Assembly (NCBI GenBank): GCA_012934845.2
Contig: WNNJ02001811.1
Location: 1 to 64,000, forward strand
Origin: Pomphorhynchus laevis
Lineage: Eukaryota; Acanthocephala; Palaeacanthocephala; Echinorhynchida; Pomphorhynchidae
DNA length: 64,000 nucleotides
Direction of reading: 5' to 3'
In this document: in pieces, positions 18,720 to 28,581 of the stretch
Numbering within the stretch: the first letter of the stretch is position 1
Layout of the letters: every line of letters starts with the position of its first letter
The notes under the pieces: generated by a model
Told to the model about the DNA's origin: nothing
Database searches by the model: none
What the model saw: the letters and a program-made list of their open reading frames with translations, nothing else
Program-made: the position numbers and the translations under genes

Positions 18720-19482
18720 GTTTTATTGCAACTAAAAGCCCCCCACTAGGGCGGCCACGTTTTGCCATTACAGCAGGAATATCGAAGGAATAAAAACCAG
18801 GCAGAGAAATGGATGTTGTGGAGAACGTTTCAGTTAGTATTACAATATCAAACAGCCGAACCCAACTATTAAATTCTTTTGACATTAAACATTTAAATCC
18901 TTCTACGTTATATAGAAGAAGCGAACAAGAGTCTGCGCTATCTGTGTCTGAAACATGATTACTCCCACCCATTGGTAGTCATATGGTTTGGTCTGGGATT
19001 GTTTTGGAGAGATCTTGGCTCAGGGTAAATACTTGGTTAAGCTCATCGTTCTGTTTGACAAGAGGTCGTTCCCTATGTTCAAGTCTCAGAACCTTTGATT
19101 CGCGGATTATGTATCTATGGAATGGATCGGCTCTAATTTGTTCTTTTAGGTATTCACGCGATTTTCTGTACGCTTCTCGTTCGGGGATGGATCTATCAGG
19201 GTGCAAAAATATATTCATAAAACGTTCATCATACTTTAATCGGAAAGACTGTGAAAGTATCTTACTAACCGAAAACTCATCAAGCGAAACAACCACCCAT
19301 GATGGAATATCCATTCGTTTACTTTGAAAGCGATTTACTCGTATTTTCTTATCAGGAGGAATTAAATCAGCAGTAGCAGCCAGGATGTCCCCCACAATGT
19401 TGTGATCTGTTTCACAAGCAGGAAACCCTCTTATTATAATGTTACCAGATCTTTTTGCCTGCTCGTGACAAACCTTGGCAAA
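18720..19482 (-). mobile_element. LINE of a third type: ORF1 end and ORF2 start
   Basis: On the minus strand an ORF1 C-terminal part encodes SGNIIIRGFPACETDHN, then RSIPEREAYRKSREYL and YIIRESKVLRLEHRERP, an RRM-like nucleic-acid-binding layout of LINE ORF1s. It stops at 18979. ORF2 starts a few bases later (ATG about 18972) and shows the first endonuclease motifs (LYNVEGFKCL, DIVILTETF, GRPSGGLLVAIKP) before running into AT-simple sequence. It matches neither the L2-like nor the CR1-like copies, so it is a separate family. Its 5' side joins LINE copy C at about 19483. Confidence 0.6.
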
Positions 19483-19532
19483 GAGAAGAGTTAGAAAACA
19501 CGCGAAAAGTACGGTTTGATATATACATATAT

Positions 19533-19800
19533 ACATATATGCATATATGTATGTATATGCATATGTGCATATGAATTAAGGCATATATGGATATATACAT
19601 ATATACATATGCGAGTATTATCACGAATATTATACAGATTATCTGATGCAACTAGAGTTGGCACTTATTATCGAAATTCCCAATCTCTGTCTAATATTCG
19701 TGATATATGTATATGTGTATATGTATATGTATATATGTATATATCCATATATGCCTTAATGCATATGCACATATGCATATACATACATATATGCATATAT
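19533..19800. repeat. Foldback element inside LINE copy C
   Basis: Two long arms (about 19533-19632 and 19692-19800) are imperfect inverse complements. They are rich in ATATGCATATG-like steps and share TAAGGCATATATGGATATA and ACGAATATTA-like stretches. The central 59 bp is unique. The element interrupts LINE copy C between the codons for FSSY and SNRTF. No protein is encoded; it is a MITE-like or foldback insertion. Confidence 0.7.
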
Positions 19801-20718
19801 GTCTAATATTCTCTATATACATATATACATATATATGTATATTATATATGACGAAAACCAAACTACAGTGGGTAAAGAGAAGCCATAATCATGAAGAAGA
19901 CGATGGAGAAGAATCGAGTGATCGACGATGTCAAAAGCAGATGAGAGATCAAAAGAAACTATGACACTATATAATTTTTGATCGCGTGAGCTGAGTAAGT
20001 TGTCATAAACTTTAAGATATGCAATTTCAGTAGAGTGTTTAGAGCGAAAATCAATTTGGAAGGGAGGAAACAAGTTGGAGGACAATAGATATGAATTAGC
20101 TTGCCTACGAACAAAACGCTCAAGGAGTTTGGAGAGGTTAAAGATAAGTGAGATAGAACGGTACGAAGATGGTAGTGAGGGATCGGGAGATTGTTTTTTA
20201 TGAAGAGAGGACGAATAGCGGCGCATTTCCAGTAGGAAGGAAATGCGCGGCTACGTATAGACATGTTGAAAAATGCGGTTAGGAGAGGTGAGATAGATGA
20301 GCAGATATTTTTAAGCAAGTGTTGGTAATTGGTTCAGAAAAAGGTGTTTTATTTGGTAATGACAGAAGAACCAAAGAAACTTCATCAGACGAAACTGGAA
20401 GGTGGAATAGCTCAGAGAGGGAAGTATTCAAAGAGACGATGGGATACAAGGGGCATATGGGTTAGAGAGAAAGTAAATTAGATAGCTTAGATTGTATATA
20501 AGAAAATTCATCAGGATTTATGTTTCAATGGATATGTGATCTTGAAAGAATTGAGTTTAAGATTTTCAAATGAGATTTAGAGTTGGAAGAGGGCTCGAGT
20601 TGATTTCGCCAAAAGAGAGCGCGCTTAGTACGCATAAGAATGAGATGGGAACGGCGAAGATAAAGATTGGAAGCAAGGAGATTTGGAGTGAGTAAGTATG
20701 GAGAACGTTAAAGAAATC

Positions 20719-20725
20719 GATTTAA
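20719..20725. repeat. Target-site duplication, left copy (GATTTAA)
   Basis: GATTTAA directly follows the interrupted copy C and precedes the 3' tail of copy B. The same 7 bp stand at 25200-25206 on the other side. Confidence 0.7.
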
Positions 20726-20802
20726 AAAATAATTAAATTTATTTAATGTGGCAAATGCATACAAGCTGTACGCTTACAAGTCCACAAACAAAAATGAAAA
20801 AG

Positions 20803-23700
20803 TCAACTAGATAAATTGTTTAAATTGGATCGGATTTGTCGTTTGAAGCACGGCAAGGAAGTTGATTGGCGTATATGAATGGGCAGATGGTTCCACGATA
20901 GAGGAGCAGCCACAATGAAGGAGCGGAGTCCAAAGGAGGTAGAGTAGTTTGGGACATGTAAAAGAAGGGAATTACAGGAACGCAAGGAACAGTAAACAGG
21001 ACGGAATTATCAAGAAAAGGAAGATTGAAAAATGAAGGGGTATGAAGAGTTACAAGGCGGAAAGCAACGATAAGAAGACGAATTTGAACACGACAATAAA
21101 TTGTAGGCAAATCGAGAGAAGCAAGATGGTAGGATGTATGATCAAAACGACGAAGACGGAGGAGAATTCGGACAGCTGCGTTGACGATGCGTTGTAGGGG
21201 AAGAAGAGTGGATTTAGGTGAGTTGGAAAATAGACTAAGACAATAATCGAGTCTAGAAAAAAGGAGAGAAGATATTAGAGTCATACAAGAAGGGAAATCG
21301 ATCAATCTACGAACTTGACAGAGGTTGCGGAGTATCAAAATAGATGAGTGTACTTTATCTCTAACGAAAAGTTTAAGTGAAAGTCGGTTGTCAAAATGGA
21401 AGCCTAGGAAAACGAGATTATCAACGATAGGAATAATTGTAGAATTTAATGATACGGAGGGAGGTTCGAAGCCGAGGCGTTGAGGTAGGATCCACATAAT
21501 TTTGGATTTATCAGGATTCAGAGAAAGGCGAATGGAAGAAAGATGATTGGAAATTGAGACAAGACAGTCGGAAGCAGAAACACTAAGATCGTGAATACGA
21601 TAAACAAGTGCATGAGCATAGATGAGAATGTCATCAGCATATTGCATAACATGGAAGTTAAATTTATGAGAAATCGAAGACAAATCACCAAGAAGAGAGA
21701 AAAGCATAGGGCCTAATACGGAGCCTTGTTGAACACCGGACGGAATGGACGAAGAATGTGAGAGAGAAGAGTTAGAATATATGCGAAATGTACGGTTTGA
21801 TAGATATGAAGAAAACCATGATACAGTGGGTAAAGAGAAGCCATAATCATGACGAAGGCGATGGAGAAGAATCGAGTGATCGACGATGTCAAAAGCAGAC
21901 GATAGATCAAGAGAAACAATGACACTACATAATTTATGATCGCGCGAGATGAGTAAGTCGTTATAAACTTTAAGACATGCAATTTCGGTAGAGTAATTAG
22001 AACGAAAAGCGGCTTGGAAAGGAGGAAATAAGTTAGAGGAAAAGAGATATATATTAACTTGCTTAAGAACGAGACGCTCAAGGAGTTTAGAAAGAGTTGG
22101 GAGAAGTGAAATAGAACAATACGAAGATGGTAGCGAAGAGTCGAGAGATTGCTTTTTGATGAGAGGACGAACAGTGGCGCATTTCCAGATGGAAGGAAAT
22201 GTACGACTACGGATGGACGAGTTGAACAATGTGGTTAGGAAGGGTAAGATAGAGGAGCAGATATTTTTAAGCAAGTGAGTGGGAATTGGGTCAGAAGGAG
22301 AGGTTTTATTAGGTAATGACAGCAGAACCGAAGAAACTTCATCAGACGAAACGGGAAGAAGGTGGAATAGTTCTGGGAGGGAAGTATTTAAAGAGAAGAG
22401 TGGGTACAAGGGGGCTATGGGTAGTAGGGAAAGTAAATTAGATAGCTTAGTTTGTAGATAAGAAGAAAATTCATCAGGATTTATATTACAAGGGGTAGAT
22501 GATCGTGAAAGAATTGAGTTTAAGATTTTCCAATGAGATTTAGAGTTGGAAGATGACTCGAGTTGATTTCGCCAAAAGAGAGTACGTTTAGTACGTATAA
22601 GAATGAGATATGAACGGCGTTGATAAAAGTAGGAATCACAAAGATTTGGAGTGAGTGAGTTGGGAGAACGTTTAAGAAAGCGTTTATATATACGAAAAGA
22701 GTGACGGAGTCGACGCTTAGAAAGACTACATTCAGAATCGAACCAGGGAGCATGGTGCAAGCGCTGGGAACGTCGAAGTCGACTAGGCAGAAGGTTATTG
22801 AGGATCGACGTAAGTTCAGAATCAAACAGAATGCAGAGATCATCGGGAGAGAGATAGTTAAGAGGAAGTGAAAAGAGTGAAGAATTGAGTAAGGCTGTGC
22901 AGATAATAGGGATATCGAGAAGTTTCCAGGGTCGACTTGGTGTGGATAATGGTGGAGGCGGAGCAGGAGGATGGGGACGAGTAATTGTAAGAGTGACAAG
23001 GAAATGATCGGACAAACCAGGATCAGTAATTGACAAGGAAGTATAGTCATTGAAGCAGTTAGGGAACATCAATGATGTCGAGAGCACCGCCGAGAATATG
23101 AGTTGGGCTTGTTGAAAGTAATTTATAGTTAAAATCAGAAAAAAGATTAGTTAAAGTGATAGAGTCAGAGTCAGACGGGCGATCAAGACGAATGTTAAGT
23201 CACCGGGAACAAAACGAGTATAAGACAATGAACAGTGAGAAATAAGATCCGAAAGGTCATTAAAGAACATACGTAGGGGGCGCTGAGACTGGACAGTATG
23301 CAATCACAAGTTTCATAAGGAAAGGAGTTGATAATTTGCATGAGTAATTCGAACGAAGTGTAATGGATTATAGCGTTAATTTTGCAAAGAGACGTTGGGT
23401 AATGAGCAATGGCAATAATACCGCCATGATTAAAATCAGTAGATATGGGAGAGACAATTGGACGAGCTGATTTTACTAGAGAACAACCGAGTGACATAGA
23501 CGACCAATAGGAAGATCGTCGGAGTCAGAGTGCCAGGATTCGGTAATGCTGAGAATATCGATAGATAATTGATCGAAGTGATCGAGAAGCATATCAGCTT
23601 TATGAAAAATTGAGCGAGTGTTGAATAGACTAAGACGAAAAGTATGCTTAGGAGTGGGATTGACTAGCGAAGAAGGCAAGGGGGAGAGATGGTACGCCAT
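20803..23700 (-). pseudogene. LINE copy B ORF2, frameshifted
   Basis: The longest open piece (20820-23087, 755 codons) covers the end of the endonuclease, the whole RT and most of the C-terminus: LSDHFLVTLTI, SKLLERLVLKQVN, LDLSSAFDIVDHS, GVQQGSVLGPMLFSLL and YADDILIYAHA. The endonuclease N-terminus is split between 23476-23700 and 23195-23497 by a 1-bp deletion after GRLC, with another shift near 23190-23200. A further 1-bp change near 20995 moves the last 60 codons to another frame, ending at 20803. Copy F at 40.3 kb keeps the C-terminus in one frame. GVQQG replaces the usual GVPQG. Confidence 0.8.
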
Positions 23701-24984
23701 CGAATTTTTGGCCTTGTGTGTACAACGTGAAAATTTTCGTTGATTTGACGTATAGATAAGGATGACTCGCCGTTTGTTTCACGTCGATGTTTCTTAATGC
23801 GAGCTAAATTGAGCTGGGCGATATCAGAAGGGGAGCGGTCAGGAAAGATACGGCAAGTAGATGAAGTGGTAAGAAGTTTAAAGCGTTGGGAGAGTACAGA
23901 AGAGGCATGTGAACTATGTCGGAAAACGATTTTTAAGAGTGGAGGACTGAGATTGGATTTAGTGGATTTGTTGAAACGAATAAAGGATACAGGATCGATA
24001 TTATTGAAGAGGGATGGGTTATCATCAGGAAGAATGGTTGCTAGGATAGACCTGAAAGCAGATACATCATCATCGAGGCGAGATTGTGGAGAAGCAGATT
24101 CGGAAAGCTTTAAGTTTGATATGATTATACAGCGATCGCGCGAAGGAAAACGATTTCGTGAAAGTGGTGGACGGATAGAGCTGGTAGGAGTCGAGGCAGA
24201 TGAGCAGATAGAAGTGGAAATGACAGGGTGCTTGATAGATAATTAATATTGGTTGGAGCAAGTGTGACAGGAGCGGGGTGTTGAATCGATTGATCAGAGA
24301 TGTGACTGGAGATGATTTTAAATGAAGGATGTAAATTATTTGGAAGTGTTACGTGGGAGGTAGAGTAAGGAGAATTAAGATAGGTTGGGGCATGAGTGAC
24401 AGGAATGGAGTGTTGAATCACTTGATCGGAAATGTTACTGGAAATGATTTTGATGGAAGGATGTAAATTATTGAGAAGTTATACGGGGGAGGTCGAGTAA
24501 GAGGTACGTGAAGAGAATAAAGAAGTTTGAGATTTATTTAGATTGGGGGAGGAATAGGAAAGAGGAGGTACGAGATGAAAAGCTTTACCGTTAGCATTGT
24601 TAGAATGAGAAAGATTAATGGAAGTTTTGTACGTAGTTGAACGAGGAGTGTGTGAGAGAGTAGGTTCAATAATGGGATTATAAGATGCGAAGTCAGGTGT
24701 TGATGCGAGGGAAACATCTAAAACAGCATGGTTTGAGTGGTCGTGTGTGATACAGTAGTAGAGGAGCAGGATAACTGTAGTAGTCGTACTGATGTACAAA
24801 AACCGCAAGTGAAATGTTTACGTTTATACATCGAGTGGTCGGATATTTTAACACGAACAAGTGTCCATACATCGCAATCTTTGGAATCGCATCCAACTTC
24901 AAAGCTGGTATAACCATTATTGCATTCCGATGTGGAAGATTCTTGATCAGGAACAGGGATCTGAGATTGCGCTTTTTTAGGCAT
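23701..24984 (-). pseudogene. LINE copy B ORF1, broken
   Basis: ORF1 begins MPKKAQSQIPVPDQ and has a C4 zinc motif: C32, C37, W40, C60, C63 (DSKDCDVW ... FTCGFC). A long Ser/Thr/Pro-rich linker follows in shifting frames (24693-24917, 24479-24808, 24125-24421). The C-terminal basic part overlaps the start of ORF2. The zinc motif matches the one in the CR1-like ORF1 at 31.9 kb in spacing and in the Trp. At least three frameshifts break it. Confidence 0.7.
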
Positions 24985-25030
24985 GACCTTTTATCGATAG
25001 ATTGAGCTCAATCCGCGAGCGTAGCGAGCG

Positions 25031-25170
25031 GAACTGACAGGAATAATCTGGAACTGACAGGAATAATCTGGAACTGACAGGAATAATCTGGAACTGACAG
25101 GAATAATCTGGAACTGACAGGAATAATCTGGAACTGACAGGAATAATCTGGAACTGACAGGAATAATTGT
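25031..25170. repeat. Seven 20-bp monomers in the LINE copy B leader
   Basis: The unit GAACTGACAGGAATAATCTG occurs seven times without a gap (starts at 25031, 25051, 25071, 25091, 25111, 25131, 25151). It lies about 45 bp upstream of the copy B ORF1 start. Copy C has a related array at the same relative place. A monomer-type LINE promoter is a reasonable guess. Confidence 0.85.
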
Positions 25171-25199
25171 ATGTTTATTAGAAACCAAAATTTGTTTAA

Positions 25200-25206
25200 G
25201 ATTTAA
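25200..25206. repeat. Target-site duplication, right copy (GATTTAA)
   Basis: Matches 20719-20725. The copy C alignment resumes directly after it. Confidence 0.7.
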
Positions 25207-27115
25207 GACACGAAAAGAGTGACGGAGTCGACGCTTATTACGAAAAAGCATGGCGCAAGCGCTTAAAGCGTCGTTGTGAAATGGACAGAAGTTGATTGAG
25301 GATCGACGTAAGTTTAGAATCAAACAGATTGCAGTGATCATCGGGAGAAAGACACTTAAGCGGAAGCGAAAAGAGTGAAGAAATGAGTAACGCAGAACAG
25401 AAAATAGGGATATCGAGAAGTTTCCAAGGTCGACTTGGAGTAGCTAATGTTGGAGGCGGAGAAGAAATATGGAGATAGGGACGAGCAAGTGTAAGAGTGA
25501 CAAAAAATGATCGAACAAAACAGGATCAGAAATTGACAAGGAGGTATAGTCATTGAAGCAGTTGGGAACATCAATGATTTCGAGAGTAACGCCAAGAATA
25601 CGAGTGGGAAATGTTGAAAGTAAATTATAGTTAAAATCAGAAAAAAAGATTAGTTAGAGTTATAAAGTCAGAGTCAGCTAAACGATCTAGACGAATGTTA
25701 AGTCACCGGGAACAAAACGAGTATAAGACAATGAACAGTGAAAAATAAGATCCGAAAGGTCATTAAAGAACATACGTAGGGGGCGCTGAGACTGGACAGT
25801 ATGCAATCACAAGTTCCATAAGGAAAGGAGTTGATAATTTGCATGAGTAATTCGAACGAAGTGTAATGGATTATAGCGTTAATTTTGCAAAGAGACGTTG
25901 GGTAATGAGCAATGGCAATAATACCGCCATGATTAAAATCAGTAGATATGGGAGAGACAATTGGACGAGCTGATTTTACTAGAGAACAACCGAGTGACAT
26001 AGGTGACGAATATCAAGATCGTCGGAGTCAGATTGCCGCGATTCGGTAATGCAGAGAATATCGATAGATAATTGATCGAATATTTCAAGGAGCACATCAG
26101 CTTTATGAAGAATGGAGCGAGTGTTGAATAGACTAAGACGAAAAGTATGCTTAGGAGTGGGATTGACTAGCGAAGAAGGCAAGGGGGAGAGATGGTACGC
26201 CATCGAATTTTTGGCCTTGTGTGTACAACGTGAAAATTTCCGTTGATTTGACGTATAGATAAGGATGACTCGCCGTTTGTTTCACGTCAATGTTTCTTAA
26301 TGCGAGCTAAATTGAGCTGGGCGATATCAGAAGGAGAGCGGTCAGGAAAGATACGGCAAGTAGATGAAGTGGTAAGAAGTTTAAAGCGTTGGGAGTGTAC
26401 CAAGGAATCATGTGAACTATATCGGAAAACGATTTTAAGGAGTGGAGGTCTGAGCTGATTGGATTTAGTCGATTTCTTTAAAGGGATCAAAGATACAGGA
26501 GCGATATTATTTAGGAGAGGTGGATTATCATCAAGAAGAATGGTTGATCGGATAGACATGAAAGCCGATACATATCATCGAGGCGAGAGTGTGGAAAAGC
26601 AGATTCGGGAAGCTTTAAGCTAGATATGATAATACAGCAATCGCGCGAAGGAGAACGATTAAGTGGATGTGGTGGACGAACAGAGCTGGTAGGAGTAGAG
26701 GCAGAAGAGCAGATATAAGTGGAAATATCAGGGGCGCTCGATGGAGATTAAAGATAAGTTGGAGCATGTGTGAAAGAAGTGGAGTGTTTACTCGGTTGAT
26801 CGGAGATGTTACTGGAGATGATTTTGACGGATGTAAATTATTGGAAAGTGATACGGGGAGGTAAATTAAGGAGTACGTGAAGCGAAGAAAGTATGAGATG
26901 TATTTAGATGGGGAAGAATATGAAAGAGGAGGTACGAGATAAACGGTTTTACCGTTTGTCTTGCTAGGATGATGAAGATTAATAATAATTTTATCGTAAG
27001 TTGAATGATGAGTGTTTGTAAGAATTTCAAGAATGGGATTATACGACGCGATGTCAGGTGTTGATGCAAAGGAAACGTGAAAAACAGTATCGGTCTGAGT
27101 AGTCGTATGTGAGAC
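25200..27115 (-). mobile_element. L2-like LINE copy C, 5' segment
   Basis: Holds the first half of ORF2 and the ORF1 of copy C. The endonuclease pieces 25979-26203 and 25698-26000 are nearly identical to those of copy B, including the 1-bp deletion after the (R/H)LC codons. ORF1 pieces lie at 26287-26559 and 26615-27148. The 5' end is next to a 20-bp monomer array at 27118-27260. Copy B interrupts it at 25200, and the rest lies at 19483-20725. Confidence 0.75.
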
Positions 27116-27117
27116 AA

Positions 27118-27260
27118 TAGTGGAACAGACAGAAAAAATCTGGAACATACAGGAAAAATCTGGAACATACAGAAAACTCTTGAACAGACAGGAAAAATCT
27201 AGAACTGACAGGAAAAATCTGGAACTGACAGGAAAAATCTGGAACTGACAGGAGAAATTT
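27118..27260. repeat. About seven 20-bp monomers in the LINE copy C leader
   Basis: Units like GGAACTGACAGGAAAAATCT and GGAACATACAGGAAAAATCT repeat with a 20-bp period (one is 1 bp off). They are diverged versions of the monomer in copy B and sit at the same place relative to ORF1. Confidence 0.8.
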
Positions 27261-27299
27261 TAAGAATTTATAATCACCAAGAATTTTTTTACCAATTAG

Positions 27300-27365
27300 T
27301 ATAATAAGAGAAATTTATTTTGAGTGGCAACCGCGTGCCAACGGCGCGTTTACAAGCCAAGTTAA
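27300..27365 (-). mobile_element. L2-like LINE 3' UTR scrap
   Basis: AAATTTATTTTGAGTGGCAA followed by CGCGTGCCAACGGCGCG and TTTACAAGCC matches the 3' terminal motif of the other LINE copies, in minus orientation. It is severely 5'-truncated. Confidence 0.55.
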
Positions 27366-27404
27366 ATAATTTCGCAGACGAATTCAGTGTGTTTGTTCAC
27401 TCCA

Positions 27405-27600
27405 TACGTTAATTTTGTATGTTCTGTTCGTTGTTCAGCTCTTTCGTTCCGTTTGTTCGTTCCGACCCTACGTTCAGACCGTTGGTTCTGACCGTTCGTT
27501 CAAACCGTCCGTTTTGACTGTTCGTTCAGACCGCCCTTCAGACCGTTCATCAAGTCCATTCATTCAGACCGTTCTTTTAGTATGTTCGTTTAGTTCGTCT
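27405..27600. repeat. Degenerate GTTCGTTCAGACC minisatellite
   Basis: About a dozen imperfect copies of a short unit built on GTTCGTTCAGACC or GTTCGTTC. A 61-codon open frame over it is a by-product of the repeat. Confidence 0.65.
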
Positions 27601-27637
27601 ATAAAAGTATAGGCGAAAAATCGGCTATACTTTTATA
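27600..27637. repeat. 12-bp inverted repeat
   Basis: TATAAAAGTATA at 27600-27611 and TATACTTTTATA at 27626-27637 are exact inverse complements around GGCGAAAAATCGGC. Confidence 0.7.
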
Positions 27638-28209
27638 GGCATAAAAACATAGGCGAAACTGATACCATATGCAGAGGGTAATTGATTAGTAATTCTTTGG
27701 ATGGGATATTAATGCGTGTTAGATTTTCTGATTGTAAAAAGGATTCCTTTAAAGAACTCTCCGAATTTACCAGCTTGTGAATGGTCGCCGACGAACTACT
27801 CGAAAATTTGTTTCATTAAGTAATGTAAATCAAAGGGTATAACTGTATACTAATAAACAATAAAGATGATGAAATGACTATAATACATTAATCATATCAA
27901 TGTATTTGATTTAATATTATTTTGTTCACAAAATTACATTTATCTCAAATCAGAATTAAGTCGATTAAATACATCTTAGATTAAAATAGATTAAAATATA
28001 GTTGATATTATAATGATATAATGTTATGAATAATAAATTATAGATTTTAATATTAATAATTTTGAATAATATTAATAAAATTATAAATCGATTAGTATAT
28101 AATATTCAAAGTCATATTTACAACCTTGGTACGAAAATATTCGTTAGTAGAAAAAGAAACATTTAAATGTTTTTATTGATGATTTAAAAAAAATATATGA
28201 TTTCAAAAA
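27638..28209. other. AT-rich spacer, no gene seen
   Basis: AT-rich from 27830 on, with ATT/AAT stretches. No convincing open frame or RNA gene. Confidence 0.4.
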
Positions 28210-28581
28210 TAATTTAAAAAATGTCTTCAATATCTCGCATTAGAGGACCGTATGAAGCATAGGAAATCAAATGAAGAATTGAAAAGTCGTTCAGATAGTA
28301 AAATTAACTGTGTTCGAAATTATCGTGTTGTGAAATGGCGACAAACATTTCGATGGCTACGATAAAGAATGTATGAGCAAAACTAACAACGAATTATTAC
28401 AACGTGATCGGATTAAGGATCTCCCGATAGTTTCTTCTTCGAACAGAGCATTCAAGAAATTTGTCCTCCGATAGATTATCTGGTTTCATTCCAAAGTATT
28501 TTTGAGGAGAAACAACTAGCAGTTATCGTTAGTAAAGGTGTAACAGCATTTGTTAATATGCTATTTGGGTTTTATTAATAA
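28210..28581 (+). mobile_element. CR1-like LINE fragment at the ORF1/ORF2 overlap
   Basis: Around 28310-28365 the codons for NCVRNYRVVKWRQTFRWL match the C-terminus of the intact CR1-like ORF1 (CIRNFRVVRWRPAVRWRS). An ATGGCTACG follows at the place of the ORF2 start. Frames are broken on both sides. Confidence 0.55.

Larger units (their letters stand above)
19483..20725 (-). mobile_element. L2-like LINE copy C, 3' segment
   Basis: Carries the RT part of copy C: RSISLIFNLSKLLERF, VSFDLSSAFDIVDHSILL and, after a foldback insertion, SNRTFRVFSNSSL. It ends upstream at GAACGTTAAAGAAATC followed by GATTTAA, where full-length copy B is inserted. The sequence resumes at 25200 with GATTTAAGACACGAAAAG, which continues the same alignment. 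Several frame breaks are present (for example near 20,320). At 19483 it abuts another LINE type. Confidence 0.75.
20726..25199 (-). mobile_element. L2-like LINE copy B, full-length insertion
   Basis: About 4.5 kb on the minus strand, inserted into LINE copy C with a 7-bp target-site duplication. From 5' to 3' it has a leader, seven 20-bp monomers (25031-25170), ORF1 (from 24984), ORF2 (23700 to about 20803), and a 3' UTR with a stem-loop GCGTACA/TGTATGC and TTTGCCACATTAAATAAATT (about 20740-20785). Having both ends and a duplication marks a complete retrotransposition event. The ORFs carry several frame breaks. Confidence 0.85.

Noticed and set aside
18983-19327. 114-codon plus-strand open frame
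   Set aside because: Antisense of the ORF1 C-terminal region of the third LINE type.
19516-19964. Plus-strand frames rich in Tyr, Ile, Cys and Met
   Set aside because: They only translate ATATGCATATG-type repeat sequence of the foldback element.
23797-24246. 149-codon plus-strand open frame
   Set aside because: It is the antisense of the LINE copy B ORF1 and shows no motif of its own.
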